From UBA6912 sp041611095 (GTDB lineage: Bacteria; Actinomycetota; Acidimicrobiia; Spongiisociales; UBA5794): 64,000 bases of DNA. The translations under genes and the position numbers were made by a program. The stretch covers positions 77,701 through 141,700 of the forward strand of contig JBFINP010000003.1 of assembly GCA_041611095.1 (NCBI GenBank), written 5' to 3'. Shown piece after piece: positions 39,986-48,133 of this stretch; the stretch's first letter is position 1, and each line of letters begins with the position of its first letter. The notes under the pieces were generated by a model. It worked only from the letters and a program-made list of their open reading frames with translations, had not been told where the DNA came from and did no database searches.

Positions 39986-40839
39986 GGGATGAGCTGCTCG
40001 ATGGGTAGCACCAGGATCCCCGACGCACCGGCCGACTCGAGCTGGGGGAGGATCCGCCACACCTCGTCGGTGTCGACGACCGAGTGGACCGCCACCATCC
40101 CGAGCTCTGCGAGCGGCACCACGGTCGGGGCTTCGAGGCCGGGGATGATCTCCCGGATCGCCTCGATCGAGGAGACCGGAGCGTTCATGAGCACGTAGCG
40201 TCGCCGGCGAGCCGCCAGCACGCTTCGCACCATCGTGGTGACCTGCCGGGCCAGGGCGGCTTCGCTGCCCTCGAGACCCGGACGGCTGATGAGGATCGCT
40301 TGGGACTCGAGCAGCGTGACGACCGGGCGGAGCCCATTGACCCGCATGGTGCTTCCGCTCGACACCAGATCGACGATCGCATCGGCGACGTCGAGGCGCG
40401 GCGCCACCTCGACCGACCCCCGCAGCGGAACCGTTGCGATCGTGACGCCCTTGTCGGTGAAGAACCGTTCGGTGACGTTCGGGTGCGACGTGGCGATGCG
40501 CAGCCCCTCGAAACCGGAGACGTCCTCGACCTCCGAGTCTTGCGGCACGGCTGCGGCGAGTCGGCAGGTCCCGTATCCGAGCTCAAGCTCGATGGACACC
40601 GGAAGACCCGATTCTTCGAGCAGGTCCAGACCGGTGATACCCATGCCGGCGACGCCGTCGGCGACGAGCTCGGGGATGTCCTCGGTACGGACGAACAGCA
40701 GCTCGATGTCGACGTTGGCGACCGGCACCGAGAGCGAGCGGGTTGTCTTCTCGAACCGCATCCCGCTGTGGCTCAGCAGGTCGGCCGAGGGGTCCTGCAG
40801 ACGACCCTTGTTGGGCACGGCGATCCTCAGGATGCTCAT
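39982..40839 (-). CDS. hisG: ATP phosphoribosyltransferase, long form
   Basis: 285 residues, the long form with the C-terminal regulatory (ACT-like) domain, so feedback inhibition by histidine and no need for HisZ are expected. It starts LRIAVPNKGRLQDPSADLL; DIPELVADGVAGMGITGLDLL and the PRPP loop DLVSSGSTMR are present. It catalyses the first step, condensation of ATP and PRPP. ATG 40839 overlaps the yerC stop (ATGA). Placement of hisG at the head of the operon after a regulator is notable. Confidence 0.95.
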   Translation of the reverse strand: MSILRIAVPNKGRLQDPSADLLSHSGMRFEKTTRSLSVPVANVDIELLFVRTEDIPELVADGVAGMGITGLDLLEESGLPVSIELELGYGTCRLAAAVPQDSEVEDVSGFEGLRIATSHPNVTERFFTDKGVTIATVPLRGSVEVAPRLDVADAIVDLVSSGSTMRVNGLRPVVTLLESQAILISRPGLEGSEAALARQVTTMVRSVLAARRRRYVLMNAPVSSIEAIREIIPGLEAPTVVPLAELGMVAVHSVVDTDEVWRILPQLESAGASGILVLPIEQLIP

Positions 40840-41144
40840 GCTTCCACCTCGCTGCCCAGCCCCATACGCTCCAGCATGAACTTGTACCCCCCCGTGCCGT
40901 GTTGCAGCCACTGGTTGATGCGGGTGATCGTTGCGGTCGAGACGCCCGTCCGCTCGTTGATCTCCCGATACGGAATCCCCTCCGCCAGCAGGCGTACCAC
41001 CATCCAACGTGAGCTCATCTCCTCCAGCTCCTTGTACGTACAGAGGTCGCGGAAGAATCGAGCAGCTTCGTCCCGGTCGGTCAACGCGATGATCGCATCG
41101 AACAACGCCGCCGTCTCATCGGTGCGCCAGTCCTCGGTCGTCAT
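40836..41144 (-). CDS. yerC: YerC/YecD family TrpR-like regulator
   Basis: 102 residues. TrpR-superfamily core: LFDAIIALTDRDEAARFFRDLCTYKELEEM and the recognition helix region YREINERTGVSTATITRINQ, with RMGLG near the end as in YerC proteins. TrpR itself binds tryptophan; YerC relatives in Firmicutes have been proposed as histidine regulators. Being the first gene of the his operon, next to a palindrome in the divergent promoter region, it probably represses both his transcripts. Start ATG 41144 was chosen because the conserved domain starts soon after it; upstream codons in frame are not family-like. Confidence 0.9.
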   Translation of the reverse strand: MTTEDWRTDETAALFDAIIALTDRDEAARFFRDLCTYKELEEMSSRWMVVRLLAEGIPYREINERTGVSTATITRINQWLQHGTGGYKFMLERMGLGSEVEA

Positions 41145-41229
41145 CGAAGCCCTGCCCGGCTCACTCCCGTACCTTCCCCCTTGTCCTGTGTCGTCTCGAC
41201 GAGATGTCGTGACGTGGTGACATGTTAAT

Positions 41230-41247
41230 GTTTTAGCATGATAAAAC
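41230..41247. promoter_or_regulatory. AT-rich palindrome, candidate YerC operator between yerC-his and hisA
   Basis: GTTTTAGCATGATAAAAC, an 18-bp palindrome with one mismatched pair, in a DNA segment far richer in A+T than anything nearby. TGTTAATG beside it can supply -10 boxes in both directions. The site lies 85 nt before yerC and 51 nt before hisA, so one bound repressor could shut both promoters. Confidence 0.7.
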
Positions 41248-41298
41248 GCACCGAGCGGAATGCAAGCGAACCCGGCGCAAGCCGGGGAGCGTGACCGG

Positions 41299-42012
41299 AT
41301 GCAGCTGATCCCTGCCGTCGACGTACTCGGAGGCAAAGTCGTGCGGCTCGTCGAGGGTGACTATGCCCAGGTGACAACCTATGCGGCCGATCCCGTGACG
41401 CAGGCTCTCGATTGGGCGGCGCAGGGCGCCACCATGATCCATGTCGTCGATCTGGATGGGGCTCGCGATGGCTCGTACAACGACGAGTTGTGGCGGCGGT
41501 TGGCGAAAGCCGAGGTGCCGTTTCAGATCGGAGGCGGCATCCGCACGGTCGCTGCGGCCATGCACGCCCTGGACGTAGGCGCCGACAGAGTCGTGCTCGG
41601 GACTGCCGCCGTGTGGCACCCAGAAGTCGTCGCCGAGATCGTGACGGCGGTCGGATCGGGACCTGTCGTCGCCGCGCTGGACGTGCGCGACGATCGCGCC
41701 ACCGGTGCCGGTTGGCGAGACGAGGGGCGGGACCTGGAGGCGGTGGTGACCGACGTTGTCGCCGCCGGAGTCGAGCGGGCTCTCGTCACCGGGATTGGCC
41801 GCGACGGCACCATGCAGGGCCCGGATCTAGGCGTCATCGGGCGAGTGCGCACCGCTGGGACGGGCCTGGCGATCCTCGGTTCCGGTGGAGTCGGTTCCCT
41901 GGCCCACCTCGCGAGGCTGGCTGAGAGCGGTGTCGAGGCGGCGATCGTGGGACGTGCGTTGTATGAACGCAGGTTCACCGTGGCCGAGGCGGTGACGGCG
42001 CTGGCCGACTGA
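41299..42012 (+). CDS. hisA: Phosphoribosyl isomerase (ProFAR isomerase)
   Basis: 237 residues. The barrel begins LIPAVDVLGGKVVRLVEGDY with catalytic Asp8 of the family pattern; QIGGGIRT and the second catalytic Asp in VTGIGRDGTMQGPD are present. ATG 41299 follows GGGGAG at 9 nt; an ATG at 41260 would add 13 residues outside the family pattern. It is separated from the rest of the his genes and read in the opposite direction. In some actinobacteria the enzyme (PriA) also does the TrpF step; sequence alone does not settle that here. Confidence 0.93.
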   Translation: MQLIPAVDVLGGKVVRLVEGDYAQVTTYAADPVTQALDWAAQGATMIHVVDLDGARDGSYNDELWRRLAKAEVPFQIGGGIRTVAAAMHALDVGADRVVLGTAAVWHPEVVAEIVTAVGSGPVVAALDVRDDRATGAGWRDEGRDLEAVVTDVVAAGVERALVTGIGRDGTMQGPDLGVIGRVRTAGTGLAILGSGGVGSLAHLARLAESGVEAAIVGRALYERRFTVAEAVTALAD

Positions 42013-42085
42013 TCGGCGCCGGGGGAGATCCGCATCGCCTCCCGGGAAGCGTGCCCGGCCGAGTCGATAGCTTCGCACCGAACCG

Positions 42086-42091
42086 TAACCT
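42086..42091 (+). promoter_or_regulatory. -10 box of a leaderless promoter for the DUF3159 gene
   Basis: TAACCT exactly 6 nt before ATG 42098. No ribosome-binding site. Confidence 0.6.
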
Positions 42092-42097
42092 CCCACC

Positions 42098-42778
42098 ATG
42101 ACCCATGACCTCCGGGCCGACTTCGTCGCCGATCTGCGCCAGATGTTCAGCGGCGACCGCACCATCGGTGACTCGTTCCCTGCGCCCATCGCATTCGTGG
42201 GTGTCAACGCGCTCGCCGGCTTGGGTCCCGCAACGGTCGCCGCGCTCGCAATTGGGGGCCTCGTCGCCGTGTGGCGAGTTCGGAGGGGCCAGCGGGTCGT
42301 CTATGCGCTCGGTGGGATCGTTGCAATCGGCTTCGCCGCCGCGATCGCCCTTCGCAGCGGCCGAGCGGAGGGTTACTTCCTCCCCGGCATCGTATCGGCC
42401 ATGGGCTGGGCAGCAGCCGCCGTCGGCAGCGTCCTGGTGCGGAGGCCGCTTGCGGCGTGGTCGAGCTGGGGGCTGAGACGTTGGCCGCTCGAGTGGTACT
42501 GGCGATCGGACGTTCGCCCCGCCTACACCCGGGTCACGCTCCTGTGGGCGGTCTACTTCGCCGGACGTGGCACCTTGCAGTGGGCGCTCTTCGTGAAAGA
42601 GGAACCGGAGCTGCTCGCCGCCGCAAAGCTGGCGACCTCGTGGCCACTCATCCTCCCTCTCCTGGCGGTCAGCTATGTGTACGGCAACCGCACGCTGCAC
42701 CGGCTCGGCGGCCCCAACGTCGACGAGTTCGAGATCGGCGCGTCCTCTCCGTACGCCGGAGGTCAGCGCGGGTTCTGA
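42098..42778 (+). CDS. DUF3159 family membrane protein
   Basis: 226 residues, about six transmembrane helices. SFPAPIAFVGVNALAGLGPA at the start of the first helix pair and YTRVTLLWAVYFAGRGTLQW in the second half match the DUF3159 family, which is almost confined to Actinobacteria; function unknown. The C-terminus is a short cytoplasmic tail. It is a monocistronic, probably leaderless gene converging with the CDC48-like gene 3 nt away. Confidence 0.87.
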   Translation: MTHDLRADFVADLRQMFSGDRTIGDSFPAPIAFVGVNALAGLGPATVAALAIGGLVAVWRVRRGQRVVYALGGIVAIGFAAAIALRSGRAEGYFLPGIVSAMGWAAAAVGSVLVRRPLAAWSSWGLRRWPLEWYWRSDVRPAYTRVTLLWAVYFAGRGTLQWALFVKEEPELLAAAKLATSWPLILPLLAVSYVYGNRTLHRLGGPNVDEFEIGASSPYAGGQRGF

Positions 42779-42781
42779 GGC

Positions 42782-44791
42782 TCAGCCGGAGGGCTCCGGC
42801 GCCGCCGTCTCCCGGTATCGGCTCAGGGCGAAGTCGATGTCCTCATTGGTGACCGCGATGGCCTTCGAGTCGCGCCGCAGCGCCTGGAGCGCCGCTTCCC
42901 GGAGGATCCCGGCCAGTTCGGCGAAGGAGAAGCCGTCTGTGGCGTCGATCACGCGATCCACGGCGACATCTTCGGCGAACGGCACGTCGCTGATGCCGAA
43001 GAACGCCGCGCGCGCCTCGCGTTCCGGCAACCCCAGGTAGAGGTGCGTTTCCAGCCGTCCCGGCCTCAGCAGCGCCGCATCCACGAGGTCGCGGCGGTTG
43101 GTGGCTCCGATCACGAAGACGTCGCCACGGTCGGACACGCCGTCCATCTCGGTCAGTAGGGCGGCGACCACGGAGTCGGTCACCGAGTTGTTCGAGTTGC
43201 CGCGTACCGGGGCCAGGGCGTCGATCTCGTCGAAGAAGAGAATCGCCGGTGCCACTGCCCGCGCCCGTGCGAAGACCTCTCGCACGGCACGCTCGGACTC
43301 GCCCACGTACTTGTCGAGCAGTTCCGCACCCTTCACCGTGAAGAACGCCGCACCGGCCTCGTGGGCGAGTGCCCGGATGACGAACGTCTTGCCCGTGCCC
43401 GGTGGCCCGTACAAGAGAAGACCGCGCGGCGGCTCGATCCCGAGGCGGGCGAAGCGCTCCGGTTCGGTCATCTGCCAGATGACCGACTCGGTCAGCCGCT
43501 GCTTCACCTCGTCGAGGTTGGCGACGCGCTCGAAGCCGTAGGAAGGCATCTCGCCCATGCCGCTCGTACCGAGCGACGGGGTCGTCCCGGCGATGGCGTC
43601 TGCCAGCACCTGCTGGGTCATCGTGGAGCCCTGGGGTGCGATCCGGGCCGACGCATCGACGACGGCCGCCAGGATGTCGGCACCCGAGAAGCCGGCCGTC
43701 TGGCCGGCAAGCTGAGCGAAGTCGAGGTCCACGGTGGGAACCCGTGCCAACGCGGCGTGGAACAGCAGCGCCCGGCGGTTGGTGTCGGGTGGCGGGATGG
43801 TCAACGTCCGGGGGAGCAGTGGCGACGAGGTGACTGTGACGGGCAGCTTGGAGGCCGACGACACGCCGAGCACGGTCGCCAGACGGCCCCGCTCGACGAC
43901 GGCGTCCAGGTACCAGCGCATGATCGCCGCCACTTGCGTGCGGAACATGGCATCATCGCCGGCGACCGCGTCGAGGCGATCCACGAATACGACGCCGGGT
44001 GTTGCGGCCGTCTTGGCCGCCTTCTCCAGTCGCTCGAGCAGCTTGTCCGGTTTGAACACGAGCTCGAGGGAGACCTCGTGGACCTTGGCGCCGGCCCGTG
44101 CGGCGGCGGCCGCGACCAACTCGGACTTGCCGCACCCGGCCGGTCCCTCCAGCAACACTCCGGCAACCCGAGGGAGACCCCACGCAGCCGGCAGGTCGTC
44201 CTTGGAGGTGAGCAGCGACAACCAGCCGGTCATGACGTCCAGCTCTGTGTCGAGGCCGGCCAGCAGCGCCTCGGCGGTGGTCGGCGCCTCGCCTCCCACC
44301 GACCCGTCGGGGTGAACGACGGGGTCGGCCGGTTCCTCTCCCACCTCGTAGACGACGGTGCTGCTCCCCACGAGTCCGGCGGTACCGGGCTCCACGACGG
44401 CGACCTCGAGCTCGACCTCGGCCGGCGTTGCGCCCTCGCCGTAGGCGGAGCGGGCCACGACGAGGTCGCCGACGGTCACGGGCAGACCCTGGAGGGAGCG
44501 GCTCAGGTGGCGGGTGTCGAGGGCTGCCTCGGCTCCTTCGAGCCCTACGCGGGCGGCCTCCGGCAAGGGGGCGCGAGTCACGTCCACGCTGTCGCCGCCG
44601 GCGACGCCGGCGTTCCTCATCACCCGGGGGCCGACCAGCATGGCGGTCGGCGACGGGACGTCTCCGGGAACCACCCGGCAAAAGGTGCCGCCGAGGCGGA
44701 CTACTCCGCCTCCGGGCAGGCCGAGCGCTCGGAGGAGTGCGGCATCGGCGCGGGCGGTCGGGTCCGTGCCCGGACGGATGATGAAGCGCAT
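42782..44791 (-). CDS. CDC48/p97-like double AAA+ ATPase
   Basis: 669 residues: an N-domain (1-165) like that of CDC48, then two AAA modules. D1 has a Walker A (GPAGCGKS, 216-223), but its Walker B is VVFVDRLDAV, with Arg in place of the catalytic Glu, so D1 should bind but hardly hydrolyse ATP. D2 is complete (GPPGTGKT, FFDEIDALAP, GATNRRDLVDAALLRPGR with arginine fingers). The protein resembles the mycobacterial CDC48 homologue Rv0435c/Msm0858. It is expected to form hexamers that remodel or unfold proteins in the cytoplasm. ATG 44791 has a TAGCCT box 8 nt upstream. Confidence 0.9.
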   Translation of the reverse strand: MRFIIRPGTDPTARADAALLRALGLPGGGVVRLGGTFCRVVPGDVPSPTAMLVGPRVMRNAGVAGGDSVDVTRAPLPEAARVGLEGAEAALDTRHLSRSLQGLPVTVGDLVVARSAYGEGATPAEVELEVAVVEPGTAGLVGSSTVVYEVGEEPADPVVHPDGSVGGEAPTTAEALLAGLDTELDVMTGWLSLLTSKDDLPAAWGLPRVAGVLLEGPAGCGKSELVAAAAARAGAKVHEVSLELVFKPDKLLERLEKAAKTAATPGVVFVDRLDAVAGDDAMFRTQVAAIMRWYLDAVVERGRLATVLGVSSASKLPVTVTSSPLLPRTLTIPPPDTNRRALLFHAALARVPTVDLDFAQLAGQTAGFSGADILAAVVDASARIAPQGSTMTQQVLADAIAGTTPSLGTSGMGEMPSYGFERVANLDEVKQRLTESVIWQMTEPERFARLGIEPPRGLLLYGPPGTGKTFVIRALAHEAGAAFFTVKGAELLDKYVGESERAVREVFARARAVAPAILFFDEIDALAPVRGNSNNSVTDSVVAALLTEMDGVSDRGDVFVIGATNRRDLVDAALLRPGRLETHLYLGLPEREARAAFFGISDVPFAEDVAVDRVIDATDGFSFAELAGILREAALQALRRDSKAIAVTNEDIDFALSRYRETAAPEPSG

Positions 44792-44799
44792 GACCAGCC

Positions 44800-44805
44800 A
44801 GGCTA
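44800..44805 (-). promoter_or_regulatory. -10 box before the CDC48-like gene
   Basis: TAGCCT on the minus strand, 8 nt before ATG 44791; probable leaderless or near-leaderless mRNA. Confidence 0.55.
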
Positions 44806-44827
44806 CACCGGGCTCGATCGGCGGCGA

Positions 44828-46459
44828 TCAGCTCGCCAGGCTCGTGACGACGTCGATTGATCCGTCGGTGAGACGGAGCGAGGACGAGCTGTCGATGATG
44901 GCGACGCCGGGCCGCTCGAGCCAGCGCCAGACGAGCCACATCTCCTCGGCGACGAGGGTCGAGGGGGGAGTCTCGGGGATGGTGCCGAGCTCGCTGGGGG
45001 CGGCCGGCATCAGCGGCGCCATCTGACCGCGACGCCACGAGCCGGCAAAGCGGGCGCCGTCGAGCAGGAGGGCGTCGCCGGCACCGTCTTCGGCCCACAC
45101 GACGCCGGCGGCGCCCAGCGTGCGCCAGATCCGTCGCGTTTCGAGGGACCGGGCGAGGCCTCGATAGCGATCACGCACGTCGGCGGCTTCCTCGAACCGC
45201 GACTCCTGGGCGAGCCGGCGCATCCGGACGATGAGCGGATCCAGCAGTGTGTCCGGTGCGGTGGTGATGCCGTGCGCGAGGTCGGCAGTCACCTGGGCGT
45301 ACCGTTCGGGCTCGACCGTGCCGCGGCATGGGCACAGCGCTGCTCCCAACTCCCCGAACCGACATCCCGGCTCGGTGCCCGACGAGCCGCGACAGCGCCG
45401 GATCGGCGATGCGTCCCACAGGCCGTGCATGACGAGCTCGGCCGATCGGCGGTTGCGAAACGGGCCGAGGTAGGCCAGAGCATGCGGCGTCTGGCTGCGC
45501 ACCACCGAGAGTCGTGGGAAACGCTCGTCCGTGAGTCGCAGCCAATGGGTCGCCTTGGGTGGGCGTGACCGGCGGTTGTAGCGGGGGCGGTGGGCGTGGA
45601 TGAGGCGAACCTCGGTGACGGAGGCCTCGATCTCGGTCTCGCAAACGCGATGCTCGATCTTCGTGAGGTCACGCAGCATCTGGGCGACCCTCCGCCGCCG
45701 GTCACCGTAGAAGTAGGCACGCACCCGGCTGCGCAGATTCTTCGCTTTCCCGACGTAGATCACCTCATCGGTGCGGTCGCGAAACAGGTACACGCCGGGC
45801 TTGCGGGGGAGTCCTTCGGTCAGGGCGAGCTTGCCGTAGTGGGCGGCCCCGCGGGCGGTCGGTAGCCGCATGAGGTCTTCCAGGTAGACGGCCCCGATGG
45901 CTCCGGCGCGGCCGAGCAGCTCGAAGAACACGTGCGCCGTCGCCTTGGCATCGTCGAGGGCGCGGTGGGTCGGCGCCGTGGGTGAGCGCAGGTGGGCGGC
46001 AATCGTCGCCAGCCGGTGGTTGCGCACCTCGGTGCCGAGGAGACGCCGAGCGAGGGCGGCGGTATCGGCGCTCTTGTTGGTGAGCCGCCCGTACCCGAGT
46101 CTCGTAGCTGCCGCATTGAGGAAGGAGAGGTCGAACCGGATGTTGTGCCCGACGATGACGGCACCACCGATGAACTCGAGCAGGGCGGGAAGCACCTCGT
46201 CGATCATGGGAGCATCGATCACCATCGCATGGGTGATGCCGGTCAGGATCGTGATCGACGGAGGGATGGGAACGCCGGGGTCGACGAGCGTGTGGAAGGT
46301 TCCGGTCAGCTCGCCGCCCTGGTAGCGCACCGCCCCGACCTCGGTGATCTCGCAATCGCGGGGTGATCCTCCCGTAGTCTCGAGGTCGATGATGCAGTAG
46401 GGCACGGCGTGGAGCGGGGCGCCCAGGTCCTCGAAGCTGCGCTGGCTGCCGAGCGTCAT
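44828..46459 (-). CDS. DEDDh exonuclease + GIY-YIG (UvrC-like) nuclease fusion
   Basis: 543 residues. Residues about 18-180 are a DnaQ-type 3'-5' exonuclease (IIDLETTGGSP, VGHNIRFDLSFL, HRALDDAKAT). Residues about 215-295 are a GIY-YIG endonuclease domain (PGVYLFRDRTDEVIYVGKAK) as in UvrC and Cho. The remaining 250 residues carry a small cysteine cluster (CRGSSGTEPGCRFGELGAALCPC) typical of the actinobacterial group that includes M. tuberculosis Rv2191. The UvrC C-terminal endonuclease domain is absent. A DNA repair role is likely and is supported by the LexA box in its promoter. GAGGA 6 nt before ATG 46459 serves as ribosome site. Confidence 0.9.
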   Translation of the reverse strand: MTLGSQRSFEDLGAPLHAVPYCIIDLETTGGSPRDCEITEVGAVRYQGGELTGTFHTLVDPGVPIPPSITILTGITHAMVIDAPMIDEVLPALLEFIGGAVIVGHNIRFDLSFLNAAATRLGYGRLTNKSADTAALARRLLGTEVRNHRLATIAAHLRSPTAPTHRALDDAKATAHVFFELLGRAGAIGAVYLEDLMRLPTARGAAHYGKLALTEGLPRKPGVYLFRDRTDEVIYVGKAKNLRSRVRAYFYGDRRRRVAQMLRDLTKIEHRVCETEIEASVTEVRLIHAHRPRYNRRSRPPKATHWLRLTDERFPRLSVVRSQTPHALAYLGPFRNRRSAELVMHGLWDASPIRRCRGSSGTEPGCRFGELGAALCPCRGTVEPERYAQVTADLAHGITTAPDTLLDPLIVRMRRLAQESRFEEAADVRDRYRGLARSLETRRIWRTLGAAGVVWAEDGAGDALLLDGARFAGSWRRGQMAPLMPAAPSELGTIPETPPSTLVAEEMWLVWRWLERPGVAIIDSSSSLRLTDGSIDVVTSLAS

Positions 46460-46492
46460 CGTCGTCCTCGCCGTCGTCTCCCTCGGCCGGTG

Positions 46493-46498
46493 ACGCTA
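46493..46498 (-). promoter_or_regulatory. -10 box of the exonuclease/GIY-YIG gene
   Basis: TAGCGT on the minus strand, 33 nt before ATG 46459. The LexA box begins 2 nt upstream of it, where it would block RNA polymerase. Confidence 0.55.
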
Positions 46499-46500
46499 GA

Positions 46501-46516
46501 TCGAACATGTGTTCGA
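46501..46516. promoter_or_regulatory. LexA (SOS) box
   Basis: TCGAACATGTGTTCGA: perfect 6-bp arms TCGAAC/GTTCGA around 4 nt, the actinobacterial and Gram-positive LexA consensus. It sits immediately upstream of the -10 of the exonuclease gene and about 30 nt upstream of the -10 of the divergent DsbA-like gene. Confidence 0.85.
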
Positions 46517-46545
46517 TGTCAAGGATCCGGCGTCTCCGCCGGGGC

Positions 46546-46551
46546 TACGCT
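46546..46551 (+). promoter_or_regulatory. -10 box before the DsbA-like gene
   Basis: TACGCT, 8 nt before ATG 46560; no ribosome-binding site. Confidence 0.55.
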
Positions 46552-46559
46552 CGCGAACG

Positions 46560-47102
46560 ATGAAGTTTCGCGGCACGGTGTACTTCGACTTCGAGAACAA
46601 GGATGCGTGGCGGCTCTTCCTACTGCTCTGGGAAGCGGAACGTGAGGGCGTCAGTCTCGACGTCAGATGGGTGGGCTTCGTCCCCGGTGGCCCGGGAGCC
46701 GCCGATGCGATGAGCCCAGTGGCACGCGCCCTGGCGGCCCACGCCGCCGTCGCCGAGCCCGAGCGTCGCAAGGTCCTGCGGACCGGGCTGTTCACCCTGG
46801 TCCACCGGGAGGGCGACTCGTTGGCCGACGACCTCACCTTGCAGGCGGCGGCAAGGGTGGCCGAGCTCGATGCAGACGTACTCCAAGCGGCGATCCCTGC
46901 CGCCGGCCACCGACAGCTGGTCGACGACTGCGCCCGCGCCGACGAGCTCGGAGTGGAGGCCGTGCCGAGCATCGCCCGCGAGGGCACGCCACTCCACATC
47001 GTCACGACGGGGGCGCTCCAGCATGGTGCGGCCCGGCCGCGGCTCGAGATCATCGACGGCGTGCTCGGCGACGACGGCCTGTGGCGGCTGGAGAAGCCGT
47101 GA
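46560..47102 (+). CDS. DsbA-fold (FrnE/HCCA isomerase-like) protein without active-site cysteines
   Basis: 180 residues. The N-terminal strand VYFDFENKDAWRLFLLLWEAE and the C-terminal part with LGVEAVPSIAREG (cis-Pro loop) match the DsbA-like superfamily; no CxxC is present, so it is not a disulfide oxidoreductase. FrnE and 2-hydroxychromene isomerase relatives often lack cysteines. Start ATG 46560 was chosen because of the TACGCT box and because an upstream ATG at 46509 lies inside the LexA box. It overlaps by GTGA with the zinc-ribbon gene. Confidence 0.75.
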   Translation: MKFRGTVYFDFENKDAWRLFLLLWEAEREGVSLDVRWVGFVPGGPGAADAMSPVARALAAHAAVAEPERRKVLRTGLFTLVHREGDSLADDLTLQAAARVAELDADVLQAAIPAAGHRQLVDDCARADELGVEAVPSIAREGTPLHIVTTGALQHGAARPRLEIIDGVLGDDGLWRLEKP

Positions 47103-47335
47103 CCATCGAGGTCTACCGGTGTGCGCACTGCGGCAACCGCACCCGCTTCGACGTGTATGAGTCCATCCGGCGGCGCCGGTATGCGCACTACACGCTGAGC
47201 GGCGAGATGTCGGTCGACGAGGAGGAGGTCCTCGAGTCGACCGTGGATCGGGTGGTGTGTCGTTGGTGCGACCGGGACGATGGCATCGACCGGGAGGAAG
47301 GGCCGTCGGCTGAGCGCGCTACCTCGGAGGGGTGA
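47099..47335 (+). CDS. Small zinc-ribbon protein of unknown function
   Basis: 78 residues from GTG 47099, overlapping the DsbA-like gene stop (GTGA). Two CxxC pairs (C8/C11 in RCAHCGNRTRF and C54/C57 in VVCRWCDRDDG) are spaced as in a zinc ribbon. It resembles small actinobacterial metal-binding proteins of unknown role. The tight coupling to the previous gene suggests a joint function. Confidence 0.7.
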   Translation: MTIEVYRCAHCGNRTRFDVYESIRRRRYAHYTLSGEMSVDEEEVLESTVDRVVCRWCDRDDGIDREEGPSAERATSEG

Positions 47336-47344
47336 ACATCGGCG

Positions 47345-48127
47345 TCAGGTGCGCTGCCGGAGGGCCTCGTAGACGATCACGGCGGCAGCCACCGATGCGT
47401 TGAGGCTGTCGATCGTGCCCGCCATCGGGATATGGACGGTCTCGCGGCCGCGCCACGCATTGGAGAGGCCGGCGTGCTCACTGCCGACCACGATCGCCAC
47501 TGGGCCGGTCAGATCGATCGCCCAGGGTGCACGAGCCGTCGTGTCGAGTCGCGTGGCGACGATCCGGATGCGACGCTCGTCCAGCCAGGTTGCCGCCTCC
47601 TCGGAAGTGGCCATGGCGAGCGGCACCGAGAACAGCGCACCTTGGGAGGCGCGGACCGTGTTGGGGTTCCACGGATCTGCGGTGGCGTCGGCAACGAGAA
47701 CAGCCGTCACGGCGGCCGCATCGGAGGTGCGGAGCATGGCACCGAGATTGCCGGGCTTCTCGATGGCTTCGACCACCAGGATCAACGGCTGGGCGCCCAC
47801 GTCGAGCTCGTCGAGCCCGAGGTCGGGAATGGCGCCGATCGCCAGGATGCCGTCCGGATGCCGTCGGTAGGCGGCCTTGTGAAACGCGTCGATCCCGAGC
47901 TCCGTGATGCGGACTCCTGAGTCCGTGAGCAGTGCGAGGGTGCGTCGACCCGCCTCGTCGAGGAGCTCTGGAGCCACGTAGGCATCCGTGAGCGGCCACC
48001 CGGCGGCGAGGGCCCGCTCGACGGCGCGCCGTCCCTCGATCGGGAAGGTGCCTGAAGCGTCGCGATCGCGGCGGTTGCGCAGCGCGGCAACCGCCTTCAC
48101 ACGCGGGTTGGCCGTCGAGGTGATCAC
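47345..48127 (-). CDS. TrmH/SpoU-family RNA 2'-O-methyltransferase
   Basis: 260 residues. An N-terminal substrate-binding domain begins ITSTANPRVKAVAALRNRRDR, and the SPOUT catalytic domain has motif 1 (EKPGNLGAMLRTSDAA), motif 2 (VVGSEHAGLS) and motif 3 (IPMAGTIDSLNASVAAAV). It methylates a ribose in rRNA or tRNA; which one is not told by sequence. GTG 48127 starts 6 nt after the stop of the TPM gene, so the two are probably co-transcribed. Confidence 0.9.
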   Translation of the reverse strand: MITSTANPRVKAVAALRNRRDRDASGTFPIEGRRAVERALAAGWPLTDAYVAPELLDEAGRRTLALLTDSGVRITELGIDAFHKAAYRRHPDGILAIGAIPDLGLDELDVGAQPLILVVEAIEKPGNLGAMLRTSDAAAVTAVLVADATADPWNPNTVRASQGALFSVPLAMATSEEAATWLDERRIRIVATRLDTTARAPWAIDLTGPVAIVVGSEHAGLSNAWRGRETVHIPMAGTIDSLNASVAAAVIVYEALRQRT

Positions 48128-48133
48128 CGCCGG

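Noticed and set aside
46509..46559. Start of the DsbA-like gene at ATG 46509
   Set aside because: That ATG lies inside the LexA box and upstream of the -10 at 46546-46551; ATG 46560 fits the promoter and the fold.
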